Source: Nocardioides sp. QY071 (GTDB lineage Bacteria; Actinomycetota; Actinomycetes; Propionibacteriales; Nocardioidaceae). Taken from it: a stretch of 64,000 bases of DNA. The first letter of the stretch is position 1, and the number at the start of each line of letters is the position of its first letter. The DNA lies in NCBI RefSeq assembly GCF_029961765.1, contig NZ_CP124681.1, positions 2,976,001 to 3,040,000 of the forward strand, in the 5' to 3' direction. Below the pieces are notes generated by a model. It did not search any database. It was not told where the DNA came from and saw nothing but the letters and a program-made list of their open reading frames with translations. The position numbers and the translations under genes were made by a program. Of the stretch, positions 22,335-30,224 are shown piece after piece.

Positions 22335-23177
22335 TCAGAGCCGGCAGGCGTGGATGTCGGTGGTGAGGATCGCGCGGGCGCCGAGGGCGAACAGCTCGTC
22401 CATCACCCGTTGGGCGGTGGCCCGCTGCACCATGGAGCGGACCGCGACCCAGCCCTCGCGGTGGAGCGGGCTGACGGTGGGGCTCTCGATGCCGGGAGTC
22501 AGCGCGATGGCCTGCTCGACCTTCTCCGCACGGATGTCGTAGTCCATCATCACGTACGCGCGAGCGACCAGGACGCCCTGCAGGCGCCGGGTGAAGACCT
22601 CGAGCGCGCTCGGGTCGGCGTCGGGGCGGGTGATCATCACCCCCTCGGACTCGAGGATGACGTCGCCGAACACCTCCAGGCCCGCGTTGCGCAGGGTGGA
22701 GCCGGTCTCCACGACGTCGGCGATCACGTCGGCCACGCCGAGCTGGATGCTGGTCTCGACCGCGCCGTCGAGACGGACGACCGAGGCCTCGATGCCGCGC
22801 TCGGCGAGGTAGCGCTTGACCACGCCGTCGTAGGAGGTCGCGATCCGCTTGCCCGCCAGGTCCTCGACCTTCTCGGCGGTGCCGGGGCGGGCGGCGAAGC
22901 GGAACTTCGAGCGGCCGAAGCCCAGCTGGAGCGCCTCGGTCGCGGTCGCGTGGGAGTCGAGGAGCAGGTCGCGGCCGGTGATGCCGGCGTCGAGGGTGCC
23001 CTCGCCGACGTACAGCGCGATGTCGCGCGGACGCAGGTAGAAGAACTCGACCTCGTTGTCGGGGTCGATCTTGGTGAGCTGCTTGGAGTCCGAGCGCTGG
23101 GCGTAGCCCGCCTCGCGGAGCATGCCGGAGGCAGCCTCGGACAGGGCCCCCTTGTTGGGGACGGCGATCTTGAGCAT
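22335..23177 (-). CDS. hisG: ATP phosphoribosyltransferase (long form)
   Basis: First enzyme of histidine synthesis: ATP + PRPP to phosphoribosyl-ATP, inhibited by histidine. 280 residues, the long HisG with a C-terminal ACT-like regulatory domain (about 210-280; VARAYVMMDYDIRAEKVEQA). Markers: MLKIAVPNKGALSEAA, GVGEGTLDAGITGRDLL-like region YVGEGTLDAGITGRD, and the PRPP-loop ETGSTLRNAGLEV. ATG with GAGGTAAC just upstream. Follows hisE by 10 bases. Confidence 0.96.
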   Translation of the reverse strand: MLKIAVPNKGALSEAASGMLREAGYAQRSDSKQLTKIDPDNEVEFFYLRPRDIALYVGEGTLDAGITGRDLLLDSHATATEALQLGFGRSKFRFAARPGTAEKVEDLAGKRIATSYDGVVKRYLAERGIEASVVRLDGAVETSIQLGVADVIADVVETGSTLRNAGLEVFGDVILESEGVMITRPDADPSALEVFTRRLQGVLVARAYVMMDYDIRAEKVEQAIALTPGIESPTVSPLHREGWVAVRSMVQRATAQRVMDELFALGARAILTTDIHACRL

Positions 23178-23187
23178 CGGAGTTACC

Positions 23188-23451
23188 TCAGAGGTGTGCG
23201 TAGACGTCGTCGAGCGAGAGTCCGCTCGCGATCATGAGGACCTGGGCGTGGTACAGCAGCTGGCTGATCTCCAGGGCCGTGGCGTCCTTGCCCTCGTGCT
23301 CGGCGGCCATCCAGGACTCAGCGGCCTCCTCGATCAGCTTCTTGCCGATCGCATGGACGCCGGCGTCGAGCTGCCGGACGGTGCCGGACCCCTCGGGCCG
23401 CGTCTGTGCCTTCTCGCTGAGCTCTGCGAACAGCTCGTCGAACGTCTTCAC
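23188..23451 (-). CDS. hisE: Phosphoribosyl-ATP pyrophosphatase
   Basis: 87-residue all-helical MazG-fold enzyme cleaving phosphoribosyl-ATP to phosphoribosyl-AMP. Metal-site glutamates are in [18 protein letters not shown] (EExxE), followed by the [14 protein letters not shown] helix. GTG start ([11 protein letters not shown]). HisI is not fused and not in the window. Lies between ribH and hisG, the usual actinobacterial arrangement. Confidence 0.94.
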   Translation of the reverse strand: MKTFDELFAELSEKAQTRPEGSGTVRQLDAGVHAIGKKLIEEAAESWMAAEHEGKDATALEISQLLYHAQVLMIASGLSLDDVYAHL

Positions 23452-23496
23452 GGGAGGTCAGCCTACGGCGTGGCCGCGGCCGGACCAGCGCCGGTC

Positions 23497-23985
23497 TCAG
23501 CCCGTGTAGCCGCGGCTGCGGATCTTCTTCAGCGTGGCCGCGGTCTGCAGCGCGGCCGAGGCCGCCTCGTAGCCCTTGTCCTCGTGCGAGCCCTCGAGGC
23601 CGGCGCGGTCCAGCGCCTGCGCCTCGTCGTCGCAGGTGAGCACCCCGAAGCCGATCGGAATGTGGTGGTCGAGGGAGACCCGCGTGAGGCCGTCGGTGGC
23701 GGCGCTGCAGACGTACTCGAAGTGCGGGGTGCCGCCCCGGATGACCACGCCGAGCGCGATCACGGCGTCGTACGACGGAGCGAGGGCGTCGGCGGTGACG
23801 GGCAGCTCGAAGGTGCCGGGGACCCGCACCACGACCGGCGCCTCGACCTTGTGGTCGGCGAAGGCCCGCTGCGCGCCGGCGATCAGCCCGTCCATGACCT
23901 CGGTGTGCCAGCTCGCCGCGACGACCGCGACCCGCAGGTCGTGGCAGTCGGTGGGGGCGATGTCGGGGGCGCCGTGTCCGGCCAT
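23497..23985 (-). CDS. ribH: 6,7-dimethyl-8-ribityllumazine synthase
   Basis: Condenses 5-amino-6-ribitylaminouracil with dihydroxybutanone phosphate; forms icosahedral or pentameric shells. 162 residues: [51 protein letters not shown] with the catalytic histidine, and [19 protein letters not shown] is one base past the ribBA stop. Last gene of the riboflavin operon. Confidence 0.96.
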   Translation of the reverse strand: MAGHGAPDIAPTDCHDLRVAVVAASWHTEVMDGLIAGAQRAFADHKVEAPVVVRVPGTFELPVTADALAPSYDAVIALGVVIRGGTPHFEYVCSAATDGLTRVSLDHHIPIGFGVLTCDDEAQALDRAGLEGSHEDKGYEAASAALQTAATLKKIRSRGYTG

Positions 23986-23986
23986 G

Positions 23987-25225
23987 TCAGTTGACTCCTT
24001 CGAGGTCGAGGTCGGGCAGGTCGTGGCCCATCCGGTCGCGCTTGGTCAGCAGGTAGGCGAGGTTGTGGCCGTTGGGGTGCGGCGTGAGCGGGACCCGCTC
24101 GCTGACGGTCACGCCGTAGTCCTCGAGCGAGGCCACCTTGTCGGGGTTGTTGGTCAGCAGCCGCACGTCGGAGACGCCGAGGTCCTTGAGGATCTGCGTG
24201 GCCGCGCCGTAGTGCCGGGCGTCGGCGGGCAGGCCGAGGTCGAGGTTGGCGTCGACGGTGTCGCGGCCGCCGTCCTGCAGCTGGTAGGCCTGCAGCTTGG
24301 CGACCAGGCCGATCCCCCGGCCCTCGTGGCCGCGCAGGTAGATCACGACGCCGCGGCCCTCCTCGACGATGCGGTCCATCGCCTCGTTGAGCTGGGGGCC
24401 GCAGTCGCAGCGGCTGGAGCCGAAGACGTCGCCGGTCAGGCACTCCGAGTGCACCCGGGTGAGCACCGGTCCGCCGTCCGCGAGGGTGGCCGGATCGCCG
24501 TACACGAGGGCGACATGCTCGCTGCCGTCGACGGTGATCGTGTAGCCGATCGCGGTGAAGTCGCCGTGACTGGTGGGCAGGCTGGTCTCCGCCTCGCGCA
24601 CGACGTGGGTCTCGACGCGGCGCCGGTAGCGGACCAGGTCCTCGATCGAGATCATCGCCAAGCCGTGCTCGTCGGCGAACGCGCGCAGCTCGGGGGCTCG
24701 CTTCATGGTGCCGTCGTCGTTGACCACCTCGACGAGCACGCCGGTCGGGGTCAGGCCGGCGAGGCGGCACAGGTCGACGGCGGCCTCGGTGTGGCCGCGT
24801 CGGACCAGGACGCCGCCCTCGCGGTAGCGCAGCGGGAAAACGTGGCCCGGACGGGTCAGCTCCCACGGCTCGGTGGCCGAGTCGGCGAGGACCCGCACGG
24901 TGTGGGCGCGGTCGGCGGCGGAGATGCCGGTGCTGACGCCGTCGCGGGCGTCCACCGAGATGGTGTACGCCGTGCGGTAGGCGTCCTTGTTGTGCGGGGT
25001 CATCAGCGGGATCTCGAGCCGATCGAGCATGGCGCCGGGCATCGGGGCGCAGATGACGCCGCTGGAGTAGCGGATCGTGAACGCCATCAGCTCCGGCGTC
25101 GCCTTGCTGGCGGCGAAGATGATGTCGCCCTCGTTCTCGCGGTCCTCGTCGTCGACGACGACGACGGCCCTGCCCGCCGCGATGTCGGCGATCGCGCGCT
25201 CGACCGGGTCCAGTCGCACCGACAT
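23987..25225 (-). CDS. ribBA: Bifunctional DHBP synthase / GTP cyclohydrolase II
   Basis: 412 residues with two enzymes. RibB (about 1-205) shows [15 protein letters not shown] and [15 protein letters not shown]; RibA (about 206-412) has the zinc site [19 protein letters not shown] and [14 protein letters not shown]. Together they supply both riboflavin precursors, from ribulose 5-phosphate and GTP. Start chosen at [15 protein letters not shown], one base after the ribE stop; upstream frame is out of register with homologues. Both sets of metal ligands look intact. Confidence 0.96.
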   Translation of the reverse strand: MSVRLDPVERAIADIAAGRAVVVVDDEDRENEGDIIFAASKATPELMAFTIRYSSGVICAPMPGAMLDRLEIPLMTPHNKDAYRTAYTISVDARDGVSTGISAADRAHTVRVLADSATEPWELTRPGHVFPLRYREGGVLVRRGHTEAAVDLCRLAGLTPTGVLVEVVNDDGTMKRAPELRAFADEHGLAMISIEDLVRYRRRVETHVVREAETSLPTSHGDFTAIGYTITVDGSEHVALVYGDPATLADGGPVLTRVHSECLTGDVFGSSRCDCGPQLNEAMDRIVEEGRGVVIYLRGHEGRGIGLVAKLQAYQLQDGGRDTVDANLDLGLPADARHYGAATQILKDLGVSDVRLLTNNPDKVASLEDYGVTVSERVPLTPHPNGHNLAYLLTKRDRMGHDLPDLDLEGVN

Positions 25226-25226
25226 G

Positions 25227-25850
25227 TCAGTTCTCCTTGCTGCTGGCGCCGGGGGCGCTGGTGTAGGCACGGACGAGCTTCTCGACGTGCTTGGCGATGA
25301 CGTCGACCTCGAGGTTGACCCGGTCGCCGACGGCCCGGAAGCCGAGCGTCGTGCGGGCCAGGGTCTCGGGGATCAGGCTCACGGTGAAGGTGTGCTCGCC
25401 GGCCTCGACGACCGTCAGCGAGGTGCCGTCGACGGTGATCGAGCCCTTGTCGACGAGGTAGCGGCCAAGTTCGTCGGGCATCGCGATCTCGACGAGCTCC
25501 CAGTGCTCGCTAGGGGTGCGGGCGACGACCTCGCCGACAGCGTCGACATGGCCCTGCACGACGTGGCCACCGAGGCGCTTCTCCGCGGTGACGGCGCGCT
25601 CGAGGTTGACCCGGTCGCCGACGTGGAGCCGGCCGGTGGTGGTCTTGGCGAGCGTCTCGGCCATCACGTCGGCGGTCCAGGTCGTGTCGGTGCGCTCGGC
25701 CACGGTCAGGCAGCAGCCGTTGACGGCGATGGAGTCACCGAGGCCGGCGTCGGACAACGTCACGTCGGAGGCGATGGTGAGCCGGATGGCGTCCCCCTGG
25801 TCCTCGACGGCGGTGACGGTGCCGAGCTCCTCGACGATGCCGGTGAACAT
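25227..25850 (-). CDS. ribE: Riboflavin synthase alpha chain
   Basis: Dismutates two lumazine molecules into riboflavin. 207 residues made of two lumazine-binding barrels: [12 protein letters not shown], then NGCCLTV in the first and GTSLTVV in the second; [11 protein letters not shown] links them. Stops just before ribBA. ATG shares a base with the ribD stop (TGATG). Confidence 0.96.
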   Translation of the reverse strand: MFTGIVEELGTVTAVEDQGDAIRLTIASDVTLSDAGLGDSIAVNGCCLTVAERTDTTWTADVMAETLAKTTTGRLHVGDRVNLERAVTAEKRLGGHVVQGHVDAVGEVVARTPSEHWELVEIAMPDELGRYLVDKGSITVDGTSLTVVEAGEHTFTVSLIPETLARTTLGFRAVGDRVNLEVDVIAKHVEKLVRAYTSAPGASSKEN

Positions 25851-26911
25851 CAGGCGGTTCCTTCCTCGGTGCGGCCCGTGCCGGGCCTCATGATCAGGCG
25901 CACGTTGGCCTCGGCGCCCTCGCCGACGACAGTGGTGTCGACGAGCCGCAGGTGCAACGCGTCGGCGATGGTGGCGATTCCGAGGTCGCCGACGGCGGAG
26001 CGGCCGGCGCCGAGCAGCATCGGGGCGACGTAGGTGACGACCTCGTCGACCAGGCCCGCCTGCAGGAAGGCGGCGGCCAGCGTGGGCCCGCCCTCGAGGA
26101 AGACGTGGTGGCGGTCGTGCTCGGCGTACAGGCTGCGCAGCGCCTGCTCGGGGTCGCGGGTGCGCAGGTGCACGGTGGGCGCCGCATCGTCGAGGACGCG
26201 GCGGTCCTCGCCGAGGTCGCGCTCCCCCATCACCACGCGCAGCGGCTGCTCGCCGACCGGCTGGTCGTCGTCGCCGCGGACGGTGAGCTGCGGGTCGTCG
26301 ACCTCGACGGTGTTGGTGCCGACGAGCATGGTGTCGCACAGGCCGCGCAGCAGGTGCGTGTCGCGGCGCGCGGCCGGCGAGGACACCCAGCGCGAGGTGC
26401 CGTCGGCGGCGGCGCTGCGCCCGTCGAGAGTGGTCGCGAACTTCCAGGTCACGAAGGGCCGGCCGTTGCGGTGCGCGAACGTCCAGGCCCGGTTGACCTC
26501 GGCCGCCTCGTCGGCGAGCAGGCCGGCGTCGACCTCGATGCCCGCCTCGAGCAGCGTCTCCATGCCGCCCGCGGCCTGCGGGTTGGGGTCGCGCTGCGCG
26601 ATGACCACGCGGGCGACGCCGGCGGCGATCAGCGCCTGCGAGCAGGGGCCGGTGCGACCGGTGTGGTTGCACGGCTCCAGCGTCACGATCGCCGTGGCGC
26701 CGCGCGCTCGGTCGCCGGCCACCTTCAGCGCCTCGACCTCGGCGTGCGGCGTACCGGCGCCGTGGTGGTAGCCCTCGCCGACGATGTCGCCGTCAGGGCC
26801 GAGCAGCACGCAGCCCACTCGCGGGTTGGGATGCAGAGGCACCCCGGGGGTCGCTGCCAGCGCGAGCGCACGACGCATCGCGTCGTACTCACGGGTGAAC
26901 GTCTCCGCCAC
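25850..26911 (-). CDS. ribD: Bifunctional riboflavin deaminase/reductase
   Basis: 353 residues: cytidine-deaminase-like N-terminus with zinc motifs PHAEVEAL and PCNHTGRTGPC, and a reductase C-terminus (PFVTWKFATTLDGRSAA, VFLEGGPTLAAAFL). Carries out steps two and three after GTP cyclohydrolase. GTG at 26911 is the only start that opens the deaminase domain directly; the longer upstream frame runs through the riboswitch. First gene of the operon, about 94 bases after the riboswitch. Confidence 0.94.
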   Translation of the reverse strand: MAETFTREYDAMRRALALAATPGVPLHPNPRVGCVLLGPDGDIVGEGYHHGAGTPHAEVEALKVAGDRARGATAIVTLEPCNHTGRTGPCSQALIAAGVARVVIAQRDPNPQAAGGMETLLEAGIEVDAGLLADEAAEVNRAWTFAHRNGRPFVTWKFATTLDGRSAAADGTSRWVSSPAARRDTHLLRGLCDTMLVGTNTVEVDDPQLTVRGDDDQPVGEQPLRVVMGERDLGEDRRVLDDAAPTVHLRTRDPEQALRSLYAEHDRHHVFLEGGPTLAAAFLQAGLVDEVVTYVAPMLLGAGRSAVGDLGIATIADALHLRLVDTTVVGEGAEANVRLIMRPGTGRTEEGTA

Positions 26912-26965
26912 CGGCCACCGCCTCTCGTCGTCCTGGACGCGGACTCCGGGGCTTGCCTGGCGTAC

Positions 26966-26993
26966 GACGGGCGCCCGCTGCGGGGCGTCCGTC
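26966..26993 (-). terminator. Hairpin between FMN riboswitch and ribD
   Basis: Inverted repeat GACGG-A-CGCCC / GGGCG-C-CCGTC with a six-base loop and one A/C mismatch, placed between the FMN aptamer and the ribD start. It lacks a uridine tract, so it is either a U-less terminator stem or part of the expression platform. Confidence 0.5.
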
Positions 26994-27004
26994 GGACACT
27001 CGTG

Positions 27005-27128
27005 CGTGCACTTCCCATCCGGACTTTGACCGTCGGTCCAGGAGTTCCACCTGGTCAACCGATCACTGGCTGCGATCGGGTCGCGGACTGTCACCGCCGG
27101 TTCGGATTTTCACCGACCCCAGAGCACG
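27005..27128 (-). promoter_or_regulatory. FMN riboswitch (RFN element) upstream of ribD
   Basis: Conserved RFN blocks occur in order on the minus strand: CGGTGAAAATCCGAACCGGC, ACAGTCCGCGACCC, GGTGGAACTCCTGG, GACGGTCAAAGTCCGGATGG. The closing stem CGTGC (27124-27128) pairs with GCACG (27005-27009). FMN binding is expected to switch off the rib operon; whether this acts on transcription or translation is not clear from the sequence. Confidence 0.95.
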
Positions 27129-27212
27129 CGAGCTCTTGGGACCCATGGTGGCACACGGCGACACGCCGCGGGTTGTGGGTCCGGTCACTGGAACCTCGGT
27201 AGCGTCGCAGGC

Positions 27213-27698
27213 ATGTCGTATCCCCCACCCCTCTACGACGGCGAGGTCTCGGCCTGGGTGCGTCCCGGCACCGACGGCCCCGACCTCGTCTACCCCAACG
27301 GCAACCGGGTCCACTACCTGGCGCGTGGCGAGGCGACCGGCGGCCTGTTCGGCCTCTACCGCTGGGAGTTCTCCGAGGCGGTCAGCGGTCCGAGCCCGCA
27401 CTTCCACCGCACCATGTCCGAGTCCTTCTACGTCCTCGAGGGCGAGGTGCGGATCCACACCGGCACCTCGTGGACGACGGCGCGGCCGGGCGACTTCCTG
27501 CACGTGCCGCCCGGCGGCGTCCACGGGTTCCGCAACGAGTCCGGTGCCCCGGCGTCGATGCTGCTGCACTTCGCCCCGGGCGCGCCGCGCGAGCCCTACT
27601 TCGAGGGGCTCGATCGGCTCGCCCGGGGCGAGGAGTGGACGCCCGAGGAGTACGACGCGTTCATGCGCGAGCACGACAACGTGTGGGTCGAGGAGTAG
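27213..27698 (+). CDS. Cupin-domain protein
   Basis: 161 residues with a single cupin barrel: PHFHRTMSESFYVLEGEVRIHTG (motif 1, metal ligands HFH...E) and PGDFLHVPPGGVHGFRNES (motif 2 with the last His). It probably binds a metal and could be a dioxygenase, isomerase or sensor; no substrate is evident. TAGCGT ends seven bases before ATG, suggesting a leaderless message. Divergent from the FMN riboswitch. Confidence 0.82.
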   Translation: MSYPPPLYDGEVSAWVRPGTDGPDLVYPNGNRVHYLARGEATGGLFGLYRWEFSEAVSGPSPHFHRTMSESFYVLEGEVRIHTGTSWTTARPGDFLHVPPGGVHGFRNESGAPASMLLHFAPGAPREPYFEGLDRLARGEEWTPEEYDAFMREHDNVWVEE

Positions 27699-27700
27699 GC

Positions 27701-27733
27701 GTCTCGAGACGGTCACTGCACGACCTCCTCGAC
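27701..27733. repeat. Dispersed palindromic repeat, diverged copy
   Basis: Just past the cupin stop: the palindrome GTCTCGAGAC followed by GGTCACTGCACGACC and CTCCTCGAC. The outline (GTCTCGA, a short GC-rich hairpin, then C-CTC-AAC/GAC) matches the better copy at 38363-38395. Confidence 0.45.
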
Positions 27734-27740
27734 GTCCGGG

Positions 27741-28913
27741 CTACGCCGAGAGGATCAGCCCGCTCGTGGGCACACCGGTGCCGGCGGTCACCAGCACGTG
27801 GTGGGCGTCTGCGACCGGGTTGACCGAGGTGCCGCGGATCTGGCGCACTCCCTCGGCGATGCCGTTCATGCCGTGGATGTAGGCCTCGCCGAGCTGGCCG
27901 CCGTGGGTGTTGATGGGCAGCCGGCCGCCGATCTCGATGGCGCCGTCCTTGACGAAGTCCTTGGCCTCGCCGCGGCCGCAGAAGCCGAGCTCCTCGAGCT
28001 GCATGAGGACGTACGGCGTGAAGTGGTCGTAGAGCACGGCCATCGGCATGTCGGCGGGGGTGAGGCCGGACTGCTTCCACAGCTCGCGGCCCACCACGCC
28101 GATCTCGGGGATGCCGATGTCGTCGCGGTAGTAGGACGTCATCACGAACTGGTCGCGGCCCGAGCCCTGCGCCGCGGCGGCGACGTACGCCGGTGGCTGG
28201 GCCAGGTCCTTGGCCCGCTCGGCCGACACGACCACGAGGGCGACGGCGCCGTCGGACTCCTGGCAGCAGTCGAGCAGGTGCAGCGGGTCGGCGATCATCC
28301 GGGAGGCCTGGTGGTCCTCGAGGGTGATCGGCTTGCCGAAGAAGAACGCGGCCGGGTTGGTGGCGGCGTGCCGGCGGTCGGCGACCGCGACGCGGCCGAA
28401 GTCGGCCGAGGTGGCGCCGTACTCGTGCATGTAGCGGCGGGCCTGCATCGCGACCGTGGCGGCCGGGGTGGACAGGCCGAGCGGGTAGGTCCAGGCGTTG
28501 TCGAGGCCGTTGGTGTTGACCTGCTGGGCCGCCCACGCCGACACCTGGCCGAACCGGTCACCCGAGCGCTCGTTGAAGCCGCGGTAGGCGACGACGACGT
28601 CGGCGACGCCGGTGGCGACGGCCATCGCGGCCTGCTGGACGGTGGCGCAGGCAGCACCGCCGCCGTAGTTGATCCGGCTGAAGAAGCGCAGCTCGGGGAT
28701 GCCGAGCTCGCGGGCCACGGCGATCTCGGACGAGGTGTCCATCGTGAAGGTGACCAGGCCGTCGACGTCGGCGGGCGTGAGGCCGCAGTCGGCGAGCGCG
28801 TGGCGCACGGCCTCGACGGAGAGCTGGAGCTCGGAGCGGCCCGACTCCTTGGAGAACTCGGTCGCGCCGATGCCGGCGATCGCGGCCCTGCCCGACAGGG
28901 TGCGCTCGGTCAT
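27741..28913 (-). CDS. ltp2: Ltp2-type aldolase/thiolase of steroid side-chain degradation
   Basis: 390 residues of thiolase fold, strikingly similar in recall to mycobacterial Ltp2 (Rv3540c): LSGRAAIAGIGATEFSK start, YGGGAACATVQQAAMAVATG, DHFTPYVLMQLEELGFCG, GEAYIHGMNGIAEGVRQIRG and ending GTGVPTSGLILS. Ltp2 performs the retro-aldol cleavage that releases propanoyl-CoA from the C17 side chain, working with the DUF35 domain of ChsH2. Tyrosines implicated in catalysis in the family fit SYYR and GEAYIHG. ATG overlaps the chsH1 stop (ATGA). Confidence 0.9.
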   Translation of the reverse strand: MTERTLSGRAAIAGIGATEFSKESGRSELQLSVEAVRHALADCGLTPADVDGLVTFTMDTSSEIAVARELGIPELRFFSRINYGGGAACATVQQAAMAVATGVADVVVAYRGFNERSGDRFGQVSAWAAQQVNTNGLDNAWTYPLGLSTPAATVAMQARRYMHEYGATSADFGRVAVADRRHAATNPAAFFFGKPITLEDHQASRMIADPLHLLDCCQESDGAVALVVVSAERAKDLAQPPAYVAAAAQGSGRDQFVMTSYYRDDIGIPEIGVVGRELWKQSGLTPADMPMAVLYDHFTPYVLMQLEELGFCGRGEAKDFVKDGAIEIGGRLPINTHGGQLGEAYIHGMNGIAEGVRQIRGTSVNPVADAHHVLVTAGTGVPTSGLILSA

Positions 28914-29299
28914 GCCGCCACCGTGACCGTTCCGACGACGTGGTCGCCGAGCGACACCGCGCCGACCACCTTGATGGTGGCGACGCCGTCGGCGACGTCG
29001 GTCACCTCACCGGTGAACGTGAACGTGTCATAGGGGTACGCCGGCGCGCCGAGGCGGATCGCGATGCCCCGGATCTGCACGTCGGGTCCGACCCAGTCGG
29101 TGACGTAGCGCTCGCACAGCGCGGTCGAGGTGAGGATGTTGACGAAGATGTCCTTCGATCCGGCCGCCTGGGCGATGTCGCGGTCGTGGTGGACGTCTTG
29201 GAAGTCGCGGGTCGCGATCGCGGTCGAGACCACGAGGGTCGGCGTGATCGGAAGGGTCCACTCGGGGAGCCGGTCCCCCACGAACAGCTTGGCGCTCAT
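28910..29299 (-). CDS. chsH1: MaoC-like hydratase subunit ChsH1
   Basis: 129 residues of hot-dog fold. The hydratase motif is intact: D32-F-Q-D-V-H37 within ATRDFQDVHHDRDIA, fitting the Asp/His pair of ChsH1 and other R-specific hydratases. In mycobacteria ChsH1 with ChsH2 hydrates the enoyl-CoA made by ChsE1-ChsE2. ATG overlaps the DUF35 gene stop (ATGA) and the stop overlaps ltp2. The earlier open frame is shadow from the DUF35 gene. Confidence 0.88.
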   Translation of the reverse strand: MSAKLFVGDRLPEWTLPITPTLVVSTAIATRDFQDVHHDRDIAQAAGSKDIFVNILTSTALCERYVTDWVGPDVQIRGIAIRLGAPAYPYDTFTFTGEVTDVADGVATIKVVGAVSLGDHVVGTVTVAA

Positions 29300-29685
29300 C
29301 GGTCCACCTTCGTCCAGATCGGGAGGGTCAGGTCGTCGTCGACCACGTTCCAGCCGACGGTGGCGCGGTCGCCGATCTCGACCGGGCCGGTCATCTCGGC
29401 CACCATCCGCACGCCCTCGTCGAGGTCGAGCAGCGCGATGACCAGCGGGAGCTCCTTGCCGGGCACCTGCGGAGCGTGGTGGACCAGGTAGGAGAACACC
29501 GTGCCCTCGCCTGCGGACACGACATAGCCGCGGTCGAACGCGCCGCAGTCGGGGCAGGCCGGGCCGGGCGGGTGGCGCAGGACGCCGCACTGGTTGCACT
29601 TCTGGATGCGCAGCTCGCGCTTCGCCGTACCCTCGAAGAAGTAGGCGTTGTCCCGGTTGACGACCGGGCGCACCGGGCCGCTCAC
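29296..29685 (-). CDS. DUF35 OB-fold protein (C-terminal half of ChsH2 as separate gene)
   Basis: 129 residues: zinc ribbon (CNQCG...CPDCG, about residues 30-50) and an OB fold (GEGTVFSYLVHHAPQVPGKELPLVIALLDLDEG). In mycobacterial ChsH2 (Rv3542c) this domain is fused behind a MaoC domain and docks Ltp2. Here it is its own gene: GTG overlaps the MaoC gene stop (GTGA) in another frame. N-terminus RPVVNRDNAYFFEGTAKRELRIQK resembles the ChsH2 linker region. Confidence 0.88.
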   Translation of the reverse strand: MSGPVRPVVNRDNAYFFEGTAKRELRIQKCNQCGVLRHPPGPACPDCGAFDRGYVVSAGEGTVFSYLVHHAPQVPGKELPLVIALLDLDEGVRMVAEMTGPVEIGDRATVGWNVVDDDLTLPIWTKVDR

Positions 29686-30224
29686 GCGTCGGCTTTCGCA
29701 CGCGGGACGAACTTGAGGACCCGGAAGAGCATGGTCGCGACCCGCTCGCTGGGCCCGTCGGGGTGGTCGACGTACCAGGTGTTGCGGGAGGTCACGAAGT
29801 AGCCGACGCCCATCCCGGTGGCCTTCGGGCCGACGACCGAGTCGAGCGCGGTGGTGACCCGCAGCTGCTCCCCCACTCGCAGGTAGCGGTCGTAGGACTG
29901 CTCGCAGTTGGTGCCGAGGACGGCGGTGAAGCCCGCGTCGGTGAGCACCCGCATCATCGAGTGGAGGGGGTCCTGCTCGGGCGGCTTGCCGCCGAGGCCG
30001 TACATGGTCCAGACCTGGGCCATCGACGGCGGCGCCTCGCCCGCCGCGAACCGCGGGTTGTCGAGGCCCATCGCCTCCAGCCAGTTGTTGATCGTCGGCT
30101 GGTTCACCTCGTCGCGGGCGACCCGCTCGGCGGCCTCGCCCCAGGCCTTGATCCGGTCGGCCTCGGCCATGATCTTCTCGTGGACCGCGGGGTCCACCAG
30201 CGCCTGCTGCTCGTGGGTGCTCAT
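29682..30224 (-). CDS. MaoC-like protein (N-terminal half of ChsH2 as separate gene)
   Basis: 180 residues of FAS1-like dehydratase / hot-dog fold matching the N-terminal part of ChsH2: IKAWGEAAERVARDEVNQPTINNWLEAMG, MAQVWTMYGLGG and SVVGPKATGMGVGYFVTSRNTWYVD. It lacks the Asp/His pair, as ChsH2 does, so it should be the non-catalytic partner that shapes the substrate pocket of ChsH1. ATG overlaps the dehydrogenase stop (ATGA); the stop overlaps the DUF35 gene. Confidence 0.87.
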   Translation of the reverse strand: MSTHEQQALVDPAVHEKIMAEADRIKAWGEAAERVARDEVNQPTINNWLEAMGLDNPRFAAGEAPPSMAQVWTMYGLGGKPPEQDPLHSMMRVLTDAGFTAVLGTNCEQSYDRYLRVGEQLRVTTALDSVVGPKATGMGVGYFVTSRNTWYVDHPDGPSERVATMLFRVLKFVPRAKADA

